A stretch of 64,000 nt of DNA from Flavobacterium circumlabens (GTDB taxonomy: Bacteria; Bacteroidota; Bacteroidia; Flavobacteriales; Flavobacteriaceae): positions 1 to 64,000 of the forward strand of contig NZ_SLWA01000004.1 in assembly GCF_004345565.1 (NCBI RefSeq), read 5' to 3'. The notes beneath the pieces are model-generated. The model was not told where the DNA came from. It worked only from the letters and a program-made list of their open reading frames with translations, and searched no databases. How positions within the stretch are numbered: position 1 is the first letter of the stretch; every line of letters begins with the position of its first letter. Both the position numbers and the translations under genes were made by a program. Below, piece after piece: positions 1 to 9,705 of the stretch.

Positions 1-398
1 ATTTGTTCTTTTGATAAAAGTCCGTCCGGAACATGAGCGTTTTCAGGTAAAATATCGACGTGGTCAAACAACAATTCTTTCATAAAACGAACATAGCTGT
101 TGATGGAATTGGGTTGCATCGGATAGTATTCATCCAGATTGAAACTGATGACATTTTTGAAACTCAGTCCTTCTTCCTTGTGCAAACGAACGAGTTCCGC
201 ATATAATCCTTTTGGGGAAGATCCTGTTGCAAGTCCTAAAATACAAGGCTTATTTTCTTTTTGTTTTGCCTGAATTAAAGCTGCAATTTCCCGGGCTACT
301 GCTTTTGAAGCTTCATTTGAATTTTCAAAAACAACCGTATTGATGTTTTCGAATCGTTTCTCAAAACCTGTCGCTTTGTCTATTTTACTTTTTAACAT
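1..398 (-). CDS. nagB: Glucosamine-6-phosphate deaminase, 5' part only
   Basis: The N-terminal 132 codons of a protein running off the left edge. It begins MLKSKIDKATGF and contains the phosphosugar loop GLATGSSPKGLY and the block FNLDEYYPM, followed by NSYVRFM, all typical of NagB, which converts glucosamine-6-phosphate to fructose-6-phosphate and ammonia in the cytoplasm. In Bacteroidota this protein is often about 640 aa with an extra C-terminal PIG-L-like deacetylase domain; that part lies outside the window, so the fusion cannot be checked. The ATG (CAT at 396-398) is the natural start, since the region upstream is AT-rich and non-coding. Confidence 0.9.
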   Translation of the reverse strand, partial: MLKSKIDKATGFEKRFENINTVVFENSNEASKAVAREIAALIQAKQKENKPCILGLATGSSPKGLYAELVRLHKEEGLSFKNVISFNLDEYYPMQPNSINSYVRFMKELLFDHVDILPENAHVPDGLLSKEQ

Positions 399-768
399 GA
401 TATAGTTTTTTTACTTTTCTAATTATAATTTTCAAATAAAAATTTTATTTTTCACTGGCAAAATTTCACATCAATACATCGCTAAAAAATTAGCAAGCAG
501 AATTATACAAAGATAAAATCTTTATAAAAGGAATTCAGTAAAATTTAAAATTATTGATTTGAAGCAGAATTTGGAAAACCTTTTTTTATCCTCCTATAAA
601 AAAAATCCAAAATAAATATTGAAAACAGAATCTCATTTCAGCTTCAATATATTGCGTTATTTTTGCATTAAACTGCATTTTTTTTGCAAAACAAAGATAC
701 TACATTATATTTTTACTGACCAAAATTAGGTATGAATATTTTGTTAATTTTTTAGTACTATTAAAAAA
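399..768. other. AT-rich intergenic region, no gene seen
   Basis: About 370 bases between the nagB start and the terminator of the OsmC gene. I see no convincing reading frame, RNA gene or repeat. It must hold the nagB promoter on the minus strand, but I could not single out a clear TAnnTTTG box. Confidence 0.5.
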
Positions 769-771
769 ATG

Positions 772-806
772 CAAAAAAAAAGCCGTCAAAATAATGACGG
801 CTTTCC
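772..806 (-). terminator. Rho-independent terminator of the OsmC/LysM genes
   Basis: Stem AGCCGTCA (781-788) / TGACGGCT (795-802) with a 6-nt loop. Read on the minus strand it is followed by a run of T, just after the OsmC stop codon. Confidence 0.85.
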
Positions 807-822
807 ATTTTATTTTATAAAA

Positions 823-1224
823 TTACTTCCAGTTAAACGTAATTTTCTTTTCTATATCTGCATTCAGACTCAAAAAAACCGGGCAGGTCATAGCAGCACG
901 TTCCAGAATGGTTCTGTTTTTTTCATCTTCAGTACCTTTCATTTCAAAAACAATTTCAATAGCACCAATTCGTCTTGGTTCAGCATTCATTATTTTAGTT
1001 ACATCGGCTGTTGAGTCGTTAATATTGATTGCCATATCACGGGCTTTGATTCCCATAATAGTCATCATACAGCTTGCCAAAGCATTGGCAACGGTATCTG
1101 TTGGGGAAAATGCTTCTCCTTTTCCGTTATTGTCTAATGGTGCATCAGAAATGATTTCACTTCCTGACTGCACATGAATTGATTTTGTTCTTAAATCCCC
1201 TAAATAGGTTACTTTTGATGTCAT
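823..1224 (-). CDS. OsmC/Ohr family protein
   Basis: A 133-aa protein of the OsmC fold, whose members reduce organic hydroperoxides or act in sulfur/redox homeostasis in the cytoplasm. The two expected cysteines are present: one in ALASCMMTIMG near residue 52, at the start of the central helix, and one in MTCPVFLSL near residue 114. The length is normal for the family. The start codon overlaps the stop of the LysM gene by one base (TAATG), so the two are almost certainly co-transcribed, and a terminator follows directly. Subfamily (OsmC, Ohr or YhfA-like) was not resolved. Confidence 0.9.
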   Translation of the reverse strand: MTSKVTYLGDLRTKSIHVQSGSEIISDAPLDNNGKGEAFSPTDTVANALASCMMTIMGIKARDMAININDSTADVTKIMNAEPRRIGAIEIVFEMKGTEDEKNRTILERAAMTCPVFLSLNADIEKKITFNWK

Positions 1225-3326
1225 TAGTTGGCTACTTTTAAAGTTAAGTCTGAATCGTAATATAAGATGTACACTCCTTTATTGGCGTGTCCTCCATCTT
1301 CTTTTTTGTAGTATTGAAATTTATTATCAACCTGTTCTGTTGTGATTAAATCTGTTGTTTCCTGATATGTTTTTCCCTGAACCAAACGCATCATGGTATC
1401 AAAAGTTACATCAAAACCACGGGTAGCGTACGTATTTGGATTCACTTTATTTTTCAGTCTGTATTCTTTTTCAAATATTAATACTGCTGGCTCATTACTC
1501 TCACGAGTTACTGATGGGTACATTAATTTCAGTTTCACCAGGCTTTCAAAACTAATTTCATCTGTATCCAGCGTACTGTTCGGTTCTAAAATCACCAGCT
1601 GCACCTGACACGTTTTTTGTGCATCTAACAAAGCTTTTATGGTTGTTTTCACCATGGCGGTATTACCGGTTTCCATGACTACATAATTCATTCTGTTAGG
1701 CAACAAAAGGCTTTTTAAATTGGCAACATCCAAGCCTCCCGTTTCCGATAAGGCAGCAAAAACAACTCCTTTTTGGTTTTGCTTTATGTAATTGATCACC
1801 GATTCTTTTTTCTTGTCTACAACCGCAACGATGTTTCCGTTTTTCGAACGCATATAATCAAAAACAGCACTTTTGATCACATCATTTGTTGGAATGGTCT
1901 GATACAAGTTATCGATTGGGTTAGCGGTATCTTTTGATAGTGGAGAAATCACAGGTATATTGTATAAACGAAGCGAATTCGCTGTACTCTCGGCATTACT
2001 TTGGTAAAACGGGCCGATCACAGCATTAGCTCCCTGTAATTTATTCTGAGAAATTAAACTAGAAACATTTGAGGTACTTTTTGTTTCCTGCGAATCAAAA
2101 ATACTGACATCAATTGGTAATTTCAAGACTTTTGCCGAGTCAATTGCCATCATGGCCCCTGAATAAAAATCAAGCGTCATATTCAAAAACTTATCATTTT
2201 TAATTCGATTGGCCGAACTTATGGTATCCGATTGCATTTTTGCCAGATTAAAAGGCAGCAATAAAGCCAGTTTTTTACGCTCGTTTTGCCCTCTTACTTT
2301 TGTCAGTTCCACCACTTCCGGATCTGCAGAAACGGTTTCTGATTTTACTTTTTCAAGAATTTTAATCCCGCCCGAAGCTGAATTATCAACTGGTTTTTCT
2401 GCCGGTTTTTCAACCTGTTGTGGCTGTTGCTGGGCAATAATCGGAGCAGGTGCCAGGAATCCGGACGGAACTTTCAAAACCATTCCTTCTTTTACGCCTT
2501 CAGAAAGTGACGGATTCAACTCTGTTAATTCTGCCTGCGTTAACTGAAATGTTCTGGACAAACTGTACAAAGTTTCTTTTGGCTTCACCTGATAGTCCAT
2601 ATAAGTAGTACCTTTTTTTACAGCTTCATCCGCTTTTTTAATTTCGGCAGGTTTAGAAACATTGGCAGCAACAGCAGTAGTTGTATCTGTTTTGGGAGCC
2701 GTTCCTTTAATGGTTACGCGATATCCTACAGGCAAACTGGAAACAATTTCCGGATTGCGTTTTTCTAAATCTTCGACGGTCGTTTTATACTCTTTTGCAA
2801 TTGAATATTTTGTTTCTTTTGCTTGTACATCGTGATATACATACTTTTCAGGACCAGCAGTTTTAACAGCTTTACCGGCTGTCGATGCAGCACCTTTTAC
2901 GGCCGCTCCTTTTGAAGGAATGGTAAGCGTCTGACCTATTTGTAAACCATTAGTCACCAAAAACGGATTTGCCGCTTTTAATGCTTCATCAGAAATGCCA
3001 TATTTTTTCTCTATGCCAAAAAGTGTTTCTTTTGGCTGCACTTCATGTGTAGTTGCTTTTCCGGAAGCAGTATTTTTTGTTGCTGCAACTTCTTTTTTTA
3101 CGGCACTGGCTTTTCCTCCAGTTGGAATTAGTAAAACTGTATTAGGCACTAATCCAGTTCGCGCATCAGGATTTAAAGAGTAAATATCATAAGGCGTAAC
3201 CTTAAATTTCTCTGCAATCTGATTGATGGTTTCTCCACTTGAAACTTTATACTTAACTACTTTTTCCTGGGCAAAAGCAGAACAAGTAAAAAAAACAAGA
3301 GATAATAATGCTAAATAATATTTCAT
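1224..3326 (-). CDS. Exported LysM protein with periplasmic-binding-like C-terminal domain
   Basis: 700 aa with signal peptide (MKYYLALLSLVFFTCSAFAQ). Four LysM modules follow, at roughly residues 25-71, 94-139, 164-208 and 245-290, each with a GETI/KETL-type start and an NP turn; they are separated by Ala/Lys/Thr-rich linkers and should bind peptidoglycan. From about residue 350 the protein resembles a type I periplasmic-binding fold (KLALLLPFNL, AVIGPFY, IPVISPLS). Similar LysM plus ligand-binding proteins are common in Flavobacteriia, but I know no assigned function; a structural comparison is E. coli LpoA, which also uses such a fold at the cell wall. It is co-transcribed with the OsmC gene. 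Confidence 0.82.
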   Translation of the reverse strand: MKYYLALLSLVFFTCSAFAQEKVVKYKVSSGETINQIAEKFKVTPYDIYSLNPDARTGLVPNTVLLIPTGGKASAVKKEVAATKNTASGKATTHEVQPKETLFGIEKKYGISDEALKAANPFLVTNGLQIGQTLTIPSKGAAVKGAASTAGKAVKTAGPEKYVYHDVQAKETKYSIAKEYKTTVEDLEKRNPEIVSSLPVGYRVTIKGTAPKTDTTTAVAANVSKPAEIKKADEAVKKGTTYMDYQVKPKETLYSLSRTFQLTQAELTELNPSLSEGVKEGMVLKVPSGFLAPAPIIAQQQPQQVEKPAEKPVDNSASGGIKILEKVKSETVSADPEVVELTKVRGQNERKKLALLLPFNLAKMQSDTISSANRIKNDKFLNMTLDFYSGAMMAIDSAKVLKLPIDVSIFDSQETKSTSNVSSLISQNKLQGANAVIGPFYQSNAESTANSLRLYNIPVISPLSKDTANPIDNLYQTIPTNDVIKSAVFDYMRSKNGNIVAVVDKKKESVINYIKQNQKGVVFAALSETGGLDVANLKSLLLPNRMNYVVMETGNTAMVKTTIKALLDAQKTCQVQLVILEPNSTLDTDEISFESLVKLKLMYPSVTRESNEPAVLIFEKEYRLKNKVNPNTYATRGFDVTFDTMMRLVQGKTYQETTDLITTEQVDNKFQYYKKEDGGHANKGVYILYYDSDLTLKVAN

Positions 3327-3418
3327 AATAGGGCTTAAAACAATTAATTTTCAATTCAAAAACAAGTTACTAATTTTTGTCAAAGCAAGATTCAGTCCAC
3401 TTGTTATTTTTTCGATTA

Positions 3419-5329
3419 TTATCTCAGATCAATTTCAACCTTTGCAATAATAATGTTCTTATATAACTCATCTTCTTCATTTTTCTTGCCTTTATATAAA
3501 ACTTCTTCCATATTTTGATACTTATCCGAGTAAACGTAGTACGAAAGACTGTTTATATTAAAGAAAAAACTAGCGTTAAAATCACCAGAATCAATAAGTT
3601 TCATAATCAGCTTATCCCTTGGTACCGCATCGGTAAATATACCTAAAACTAAGTAATAGCCGTTTGAAACTTCTTTAAGATTATCATAAACTTCTATCTT
3701 GACATTCTTTTCATTTTTAAACGGATTTTCTTTCAGTTCGCGTTTCATTTCTTCCGGCGAAACCAATTTTGAAGTGGCATCCGGATCTGTTTTTTGATTT
3801 TTAATCGCTTCGTCCTGGTATTTTTTTAATTTCATCAAAGCCACTTTATCATCAAATTTTCTGGCTTCCATACTGTAATAAGATGCCTTACTGATATGGC
3901 GTTTGATTTCGATGGTTTTCTGTGTATCCAGAGAATCAATTTTAGCAATTAACAATTGATTTTGCGCATCGCCTTGTTCCTGCTCGATTTTGTACCTTTT
4001 TATTTCGTCAAGCGAAAGACGCTGTTGCAGGGAAGTGACATTATTATTCTTTTCGCTTTCGCGGATTTTCTTCTTGTATTCCTGATTTTCCTCGACTGCA
4101 ATTCGCTCTACTTTGTTCATTAAACCGGCATAAGCTTTTCGGTTTTCAGCCAGTTCTTTCTTGAGTTGGGAAGACAAATCACTGGTTTTGCTGATGCTTT
4201 CATACGATTTTTTTTCTAATCGTTTGGATTCATCCACATTCAAAACATCCATTCTTTTTAATTCTACTAAATCATTGTTCATCGTGTTGACTAACGAATC
4301 TAATTTGGCCATTAAAATATCCTGAACATTTTTATTGGCTTCCAGAACCAATCGTAATTTTTCAACCGAATTCTCTTTGGAACCATTCATATCATTCAGA
4401 TTGACTTTCAGAGCATTGATCTTTATAATCTTCTGATTCATTTCTTTCTGAATAACCAATCGGTCTTTTAAATCTTCCAGTTCAACGGTTTTGGCTTTTC
4501 CTTTTTCAACTACAACTTGTTTTTCCGCCAGCGCCAGCATCAGTTCTTCCCTCTCGTTTGTTGGTTTAACTTCCTTTGTATTAATGGCCAGTTTATTGCC
4601 GACAATTAATCCGTTTACGATTTCAGGGTTTTGAGATTCCAGTTGCTCAATTGAAATGCCGTATTTTTTGGCAATCGAAAATTTGGTTTCTTTGGGTTCC
4701 ACCACATGAAAAACAGTTTCCTGATTGATGACACGAACTCTTCCGTCTAATGTTTTTCTTTTGTTTGGAATTGAAATGGTCTGACCAATCTGCAATCCGT
4801 TTTGAAGCAGCTCTTTATTCAGATTTTCCAGATCCTGAACCGAAACATTATATTGTCTCGCAATACTGAATAAAGATTCTTTGGCCACTACCTCGTGGGT
4901 TACTTTTGAAGAAGCTGAAATTTCAGTTTTAGGAAGATTGGCAGTATGCTGCGGGATACTTAATTCCTGACCGATCTGAAGTCCGCCGGCAAGAATTGGG
5001 TTGGCATTCTGAAGCGCTTCAACCGAAACATTATATTGTTTCGATAAACCGAACAGTGTTTCTTTTGGACCAACAATATGGGTAATTTGCGGGTTTGATT
5101 TTTGCTGTTCTGCGGAGTGAACGGGAATCTTAATAATTTGATTGTCTTTGATTCCGTTCTGCGATTCGGGGTTGAGTTTGTAAATTTCTTCAACAGAGAC
5201 CTTATATTTCTGGGCAATAAAATAAGCAGTTTCTCCTTTTTGAATTTTGTGTTCAATAATTGAATCTTGCGCAGTTATTCTGTTAAAAGACAAAATAAAG
5301 ACAAGAGAAATCGTTAAAAGTTCTCTCAT
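3419..5329 (-). CDS. Exported protein with four LysM modules, coiled coil and SPOR-like tail
   Basis: 636 aa; signal peptide MRELLTISLVFILSFNRITA. Four LysM modules lie in about residues 24-255 (KGETAYFIA, KETLFGLS, KESLFSIA, KETKFSIA). Residues 260-480 are charged and heptad-rich, probably a coiled coil. The last 90 residues (GYYLVLGIFTDAVPRDKL and YVYSDKYQNMEEV) look like a SPOR-type module, which binds denuded glycan strands; this part is inference. It lies 92 bp upstream of the other LysM gene on the same strand, and the LysM modules of the two proteins are similar enough to suggest paralogy. Probably a periplasmic cell-wall protein; function unknown. Confidence 0.8.
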   Translation of the reverse strand: MRELLTISLVFILSFNRITAQDSIIEHKIQKGETAYFIAQKYKVSVEEIYKLNPESQNGIKDNQIIKIPVHSAEQQKSNPQITHIVGPKETLFGLSKQYNVSVEALQNANPILAGGLQIGQELSIPQHTANLPKTEISASSKVTHEVVAKESLFSIARQYNVSVQDLENLNKELLQNGLQIGQTISIPNKRKTLDGRVRVINQETVFHVVEPKETKFSIAKKYGISIEQLESQNPEIVNGLIVGNKLAINTKEVKPTNEREELMLALAEKQVVVEKGKAKTVELEDLKDRLVIQKEMNQKIIKINALKVNLNDMNGSKENSVEKLRLVLEANKNVQDILMAKLDSLVNTMNNDLVELKRMDVLNVDESKRLEKKSYESISKTSDLSSQLKKELAENRKAYAGLMNKVERIAVEENQEYKKKIRESEKNNNVTSLQQRLSLDEIKRYKIEQEQGDAQNQLLIAKIDSLDTQKTIEIKRHISKASYYSMEARKFDDKVALMKLKKYQDEAIKNQKTDPDATSKLVSPEEMKRELKENPFKNEKNVKIEVYDNLKEVSNGYYLVLGIFTDAVPRDKLIMKLIDSGDFNASFFFNINSLSYYVYSDKYQNMEEVLYKGKKNEEDELYKNIIIAKVEIDLR

Positions 5330-5346
5330 AAATAGTAGGTTATAAA

Positions 5347-5381
5347 AATTAAGGCGTTACAAATGTAACGCCTTAATTTGA
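5347..5381 (-). terminator. Terminator of guaA
   Basis: A 14-bp perfect stem (5347-5360 / 5365-5378, core AAGGCGTTAC) with a 4-nt loop and A/T flanks on both sides, between the guaA stop and the start of the LysM gene. It probably insulates the two genes. Confidence 0.85.
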
Positions 5382-5390
5382 AAAATAGTA

Positions 5391-6920
5391 CTATTCCCAT
5401 TCAATTGTTGCGGGTGGTTTTGAACTTATATCGTAAACCACACGATTCACGCCTTTTACTTTGTTTATAATGTCGTTTGAGACTTTCATTAAGAAATCAT
5501 AAGGTAAATGAACCCAGTCAGCAGTCATACCATCTGTAGATTCAACTGCTCTAAGCGCTACTACTTTTTCGTACGTACGCTCATCGCCCATCACACCAAC
5601 ACTGTTTACCGGAAGCAGAATTGCTCCTGCCTGCCAAACTTTGTCGTATAATCCCCATGATTTTAATCCGTCGATAAAGACAGCATCAACATCTTGTAGT
5701 ATTTGAACTTTCTCCGGAGTAATATCCCCTAAAATTCTGATCGATAATCCTGGTCCCGGGAAAGGGTGTCTGCCTAACAACTCAGGATCTATTCCTAAAG
5801 TAGCACCCACTCTGCGAACTTCGTCTTTAAACAACATTCGAAGCGGTTCTACAATTTTTAATTTCATATAATCCGGCAATCCGCCCACATTGTGGTGTGA
5901 TTTAATCGTTGCCGATGGTCCTTTTACAGAAACCGATTCGATTACATCAGGGTAAATAGTTCCCTGCGCCAGCCATTTTACGTCTTCTATTAAATGTGAT
6001 TCATCATCAAAAACTTCAATAAATACACGTCCGATTGTTTTACGTTTGGTTTCAGGATCACTGATTCCGGCTAATTCACCTAAGAAACGATCTCCGGCAT
6101 CTACTCCTTTTACGTTCAATCCCATTCCTTTGTACTGATCCAGTACGTTTTGGAATTCGTTTTTACGAAGCAATCCGTTATTTACGAAGATACAGTATAG
6201 GTTTTTACCGATAGCCTGGTGTAATAAAACTGCGGCTACAGTAGAATCTACTCCTCCGGACAATCCTAAAACAACTTTATCATTCCCTAATTTCTCTTTC
6301 AATTCTCCTACCATTTCTTCTACGAAAGCACCTGGTGTAAAGTTTTGAGGCACTTCGGCAATGTTTACTAAAAAGTTCTCCAGCATTTTTGATCCATCCG
6401 TAGAATGGAAAACCTCCGGGTGATACTGAATCGCATACGTAGTCTCGCCTTCAATTTTGTAAGCTGCATATTCTACGTCATGCGTGCTTGCTAATTTTAC
6501 CGCATTGGTTGGCAAAGCCTTGATACTATCGCTGTGACTCATCCAAACCTGACTGTTTTCTGAAACTCCGTTAAAGAAAACTTCATCCTCTTTAATATAG
6601 GATAAATTAGCCCTGCCGTATTCTCTGGTGTTTGAAGCCGCAACTTCTCCGCCACTAAAGTGTGCTAAATATTGTGCTCCGTAACAAACTGCCAGCATAG
6701 GAAGTTTACCTCGAATTTGAGATAAATCAGGATGTGGCGCATCTTCTGCACGAACAGAAAAAGGGCTTCCTCCTAAAATTACGGCTTTATAAGGTGATAA
6801 ATCACTAGGAAAGTGATTGTAAGGGAAAATTTCGCAGAATATATTTAATTCGCGAACTCTACGCGCAATAAGCTGTGTATATTGCGATCCGAAATCTAAA
6901 ATAAGTACGTTGTGTTGCAT
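5391..6920 (-). CDS. guaA: GMP synthase (glutamine-hydrolysing)
   Basis: 509 aa from the ATG at 6920; a TTG six bases earlier is also in frame but less likely. It converts XMP, ATP and glutamine to GMP in the cytoplasm. The N-terminal class I amidotransferase has the triad Cys79 (AVCYGAQY), His167 and Glu169 (YHPEVF). The ATP-pyrophosphatase domain has the P-loop SGGVDST at 221-227. The C-terminal dimerisation domain ends with KPPATIEWE, the usual GuaA terminus. It stands as a single gene between two hairpins. Confidence 0.98.
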   Translation of the reverse strand: MQHNVLILDFGSQYTQLIARRVRELNIFCEIFPYNHFPSDLSPYKAVILGGSPFSVRAEDAPHPDLSQIRGKLPMLAVCYGAQYLAHFSGGEVAASNTREYGRANLSYIKEDEVFFNGVSENSQVWMSHSDSIKALPTNAVKLASTHDVEYAAYKIEGETTYAIQYHPEVFHSTDGSKMLENFLVNIAEVPQNFTPGAFVEEMVGELKEKLGNDKVVLGLSGGVDSTVAAVLLHQAIGKNLYCIFVNNGLLRKNEFQNVLDQYKGMGLNVKGVDAGDRFLGELAGISDPETKRKTIGRVFIEVFDDESHLIEDVKWLAQGTIYPDVIESVSVKGPSATIKSHHNVGGLPDYMKLKIVEPLRMLFKDEVRRVGATLGIDPELLGRHPFPGPGLSIRILGDITPEKVQILQDVDAVFIDGLKSWGLYDKVWQAGAILLPVNSVGVMGDERTYEKVVALRAVESTDGMTADWVHLPYDFLMKVSNDIINKVKGVNRVVYDISSKPPATIEWE

Positions 6921-6952
6921 GCGCAAAAATACTTTTTATATTCGAATTTGAA

Positions 6953-6999
6953 AAATCAGAACACTGAAAAAAAAAATTTTTTTTCAGTGTTCTGATTTT
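6953..6999. repeat. Long perfect A/T-cored palindrome upstream of guaA
   Basis: AAATCAGAACACTG (6953-6966) is followed by ten A and eight T and then by its exact reverse complement. The arms are about 22 bp with no loop. It sits 35 bp upstream of guaA, between guaA and a divergently read gene. It could be a cruciform-forming site, a terminator for transcripts entering from either side, or a regulatory site. Confidence 0.75.
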
Positions 7000-7112
7000 A
7001 GCTGCAAAGGCTCAGAGGTACAAAGATGCAAAGGTGTGAAAATAGAGATACATTATTTTTCCCTTACATCTTTGAAACTTTGTACCTTTGTAGCTTTGTA
7101 GCTTTGTACCTT
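6999..7112. repeat. Dispersed intergenic repeat (CAAAGG/TTTGTACCTTTG words)
   Basis: Left part GCTGCAAAGG..GGTACAAAGATGCAAAGG, right part TTTGAAACTTTGTACCTTTGTAGC..., roughly inverted with respect to each other and able to fold. It belongs to the word family found in many gaps of this window. Confidence 0.6.
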
Positions 7113-7164
7113 GAAAGAAAAAACCAAATCCCTCAAAAAATCGTATTTATACAAAACCCATATT

Positions 7165-7692
7165 ATGAAATCAAAATTAATTGCCTTTTCTTTTTTCCTG
7201 TGTTTATTTTTAACATCTTGTAATGCTGTTGATGATTTACTGACTTTTACCATTTCGAATAATGCGTCAATTCAGATAAAAAGTACTTCACCTATTAATT
7301 TACCGTCGGAAATTATAACACCCGATGTGACTACAAATTCCTCAGCTGAATTTAAAAACAACAATACTCAGGCGAGTCTGGTAAAAGATGTAAAATTAAA
7401 ATCGCTAAAATTGACAATTACAGATCCTGAGGGAGAAACATTTACGTTTTTAAAATCGATTCATTTATATATCTCGACAACTGATTCAGATGAAATAGAA
7501 TTGGCCTATCAGGATAATATTAATTCAACCAGTAATACGATTGATCTGATTAGCACAGATGCCCGATTAGATCAATACATCAAAGCTGATAAATATAAAA
7601 TCAGAACAAAAGTTACGTTAAAAGAAACACTTACAAGAGATGTAACGGTAAAGGCAGATATGAAGTTTAATGTTACTGCTGATCCGTTTTAA
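7165..7692 (+). CDS. Predicted lipoprotein, unknown function
   Basis: 175 aa from the ATG at 7165, where MKSKLIAFSFFLCLFLTSCN is a clean type II signal peptide with the lipobox LTSC. An upstream in-frame ATT-type extension lacks a signal and is rejected as the start. The mature part is rich in Thr/Ser/Asp and beta-strand-like; I recognise no family. It is a single gene flanked by repeat elements on both sides and convergent with the next gene. Likely anchored in the outer membrane, as most Bacteroidota lipoproteins are. Confidence 0.75.
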   Translation: MKSKLIAFSFFLCLFLTSCNAVDDLLTFTISNNASIQIKSTSPINLPSEIITPDVTTNSSAEFKNNNTQASLVKDVKLKSLKLTITDPEGETFTFLKSIHLYISTTDSDEIELAYQDNINSTSNTIDLISTDARLDQYIKADKYKIRTKVTLKETLTRDVTVKADMKFNVTADPF

Positions 7693-7705
7693 TTTTTCTA
7701 AAAAG

Positions 7706-7798
7706 ATTCTGAGGTGCTGAGTTACTAAGATTCTGAGATTTTTGAGCTCCAAAAAACATTAGTTCCTCAGCACCTTAGCAACTCAGAATCTGAATAAG
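7706..7798. repeat. Imperfect inverted repeat between convergent genes
   Basis: AGATTCTGAGGTGCTGAGTT.. on the left pairs imperfectly with ..CCTCAGCACCTTAGCAACTC on the right. It occupies almost the whole gap between two convergent genes, so it may act as a bidirectional terminator. Confidence 0.6.
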
Positions 7799-7800
7799 AA

Positions 7801-8514
7801 TTACTCTTTCGTCACTACGATTGAAGCTTTGAAACCGGCTGCAAGATTGTTCCAGTAATCATTTGTGATTAAAACACCTTTGTCATCATAAACGCGGATT
7901 TCAGCAGTATTTCCACCTAATGCACCAATATTTAAGGCTTCGAAATCCAATTTATTAAAACCGGGTGCCAGGTTAATTTTTACTTCCTGAAATTCGGAAT
8001 CTAATAATACCTGATTTCTAACCACCGTATTATTATTGGAAACCTTTACCAAATCGCCATCAATAGCCCCAAAATCACGGAATTTCACTATAAAGAAATT
8101 CGACTTGGTTTTGAAATCACCTAAAGAAATATTTTTCTTGACCAATTCCCCCCTGCCTTCTCTAAGTCCTTCCGCTTTTAAGGCTTTATCAAGATCTTTT
8201 TCCATTTTCGCAACGTAGCGGTCTCCCGGATTAGCAAAATCAGTTTCCGTAGACATTGTAAAAGTACTTTTCTGCTCTCCTATCTGAAGTTTGGATTTTT
8301 GAGTTATAGTGGTGTTATCAAAAACATTGGGTGTTTTGATACTTGGAATATCTGAAGTGTTAGCTTTTGGATCTTTAACTTCCGGAATGGAAAGTTTTTT
8401 AGGTTTTGAGCTAAATTTAGGGGCCGGAATGGCCTTGAATTTTGTACTAAATTCAGTTTGGGCGGATACTGTTATAGCAGTAAAAAATAGTATGAAAAAT
8501 AAAATGTGCTTCAT
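7801..8514 (-). CDS. Exported protein of unknown function
   Basis: 237 aa with a type I signal peptide (MKHILFFILFFTAITVSAQ). The first 90 mature residues are low-complexity and Lys/Pro/Ser-rich. The C-terminal 130 residues look like a compact beta domain (FFIVKFRDFGAIDGD, RVYDDKGVLITNDYW). The style of that domain, a small beta-sandwich with a DGD loop, recalls extracellular domains of Bacteroidota, but I cannot name the family. It is a single gene. Confidence 0.7.
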   Translation of the reverse strand: MKHILFFILFFTAITVSAQTEFSTKFKAIPAPKFSSKPKKLSIPEVKDPKANTSDIPSIKTPNVFDNTTITQKSKLQIGEQKSTFTMSTETDFANPGDRYVAKMEKDLDKALKAEGLREGRGELVKKNISLGDFKTKSNFFIVKFRDFGAIDGDLVKVSNNNTVVRNQVLLDSEFQEVKINLAPGFNKLDFEALNIGALGGNTAEIRVYDDKGVLITNDYWNNLAAGFKASIVVTKE

Positions 8515-8784
8515 TGAAAAAGTATTATCGAATGGGCATTTATAATTATTACAGAATTAAAGTATAGCTTCACAAAAATAGCATAATTTAAACAGGCGCT
8601 ACAACTTTAAGAGTTTTATAACAATATATTAGGCTAATTTTTGGAAAACAAAAAACCTGCCAGAAATTAAAACCCATTTTTAAAGTTTTACGAAATTCTA
8701 CATTTCAGAAATATAGCGTTTTGATAATTAGTAACTTATTCCTAACTTCAGTATTTTAATTTTCATTTAGTAAAAACCGGAAAA

Positions 8785-9705
8785 ATGGATTATATAAACT
8801 ACTACAAGATCTTAGAAATTACAAAAACTGCCACTGAAGCCGAAATAAAAAAAGCCTATCGAAAAGCAGCCCGTAAATATCATCCTGATTTGAATCCGAA
8901 TGATAAAGAGGCGGAGAAGAAATTCAAGGAAATAAATGAAGCCAATGAAGTTTTAAGTAATCCTGAAAATCGAAAGAAATACGACAAATACGGCAAAGAC
9001 TGGAAACATGCTGACGAATTTGAAAAAGCAGGCTACGACCCTAATCAACAGCAATCTTCAAGACAACAGCAAGGCAGTCAAAGTTATACTGATTTTGGCG
9101 GAGGAGATTTCTCAGATGGCGATTTTTCTGATTTCTTTAATTCCATGTACGGTTCTTCGGGAAGAAGTTCGAGAAGTCAGGCGAAATACAGAGGCCAGGA
9201 TTTCAATGCCGAATTACAACTGGACCTTGCTTCTGCGTATACGACGCACAAACAAAACCTTACCGTTAATGGTAAAAACATCAGGATCACCATTCCTGCC
9301 GGAGTCGAAAACGGACAGATTATAAAAATTCCAAATCATGGGGCTCCCGGTGTAAACGGTGGACCGAATGGAGATTTATACCTTACTTTTTCAATCGATA
9401 ACAATTCCGATTTCAAACGGGAAGGCCATAATTTGTATGCAGATGCCGATCTGGATTTATATACGGCAATTTTAGGCGGAGAAATTCATGTGACTACTTT
9501 TGATGGAAAAGTAAAAATAAAAGTACCCGCCGAAACCCAGCCCGGAACCAAAGTAAAACTGAAAGGAAAAGGGTTTCCGGTGTATAAAAAAGACAATCAG
9601 TTTGGAGATTTGTACATTACGTATACTTTAAAAATTCCAACGAACTTGTCCGCAAAAGAAAAAGAATTATTCCAAGAATTAGCTAAATTAAGAAATCATG
9701 AATAG
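8785..9705 (+). CDS. cbpA: DnaJ-class co-chaperone, CbpA type
   Basis: 306 aa. The J domain (1-70) carries the HPD motif at residues 33-35 that stimulates DnaK ATPase. A Gly/Ser/Gln-rich segment (85-130) replaces the G/F linker. Two beta-barrel substrate-binding domains follow (VKIKVPAETQPGTKVKLKGK) with no CxxCxGxG zinc finger, which separates CbpA from DnaJ. The next gene overlaps it and encodes the CbpM-type partner, which supports the assignment. A 270-bp AT-rich upstream gap probably contains the promoter. Confidence 0.9.
   Translation: MDYINYYKILEITKTATEAEIKKAYRKAARKYHPDLNPNDKEAEKKFKEINEANEVLSNPENRKKYDKYGKDWKHADEFEKAGYDPNQQQSSRQQQGSQSYTDFGGGDFSDGDFSDFFNSMYGSSGRSSRSQAKYRGQDFNAELQLDLASAYTTHKQNLTVNGKNIRITIPAGVENGQIIKIPNHGAPGVNGGPNGDLYLTFSIDNNSDFKREGHNLYADADLDLYTAILGGEIHVTTFDGKVKIKVPAETQPGTKVKLKGKGFPVYKKDNQFGDLYITYTLKIPTNLSAKEKELFQELAKLRNHE

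Noticed and set aside
7036..7110. tRNA-like cloverleaf suggested by repeated GCTTTGTA words
   Set aside because: No acceptor stem, anticodon loop or T-arm consensus; it is part of the dispersed word family.
7053..7253. Minus-strand ORF across the 5' end of the lipoprotein gene
   Set aside because: Shadow of the lipoprotein gene and of the repeat at 6999; no family-like features.
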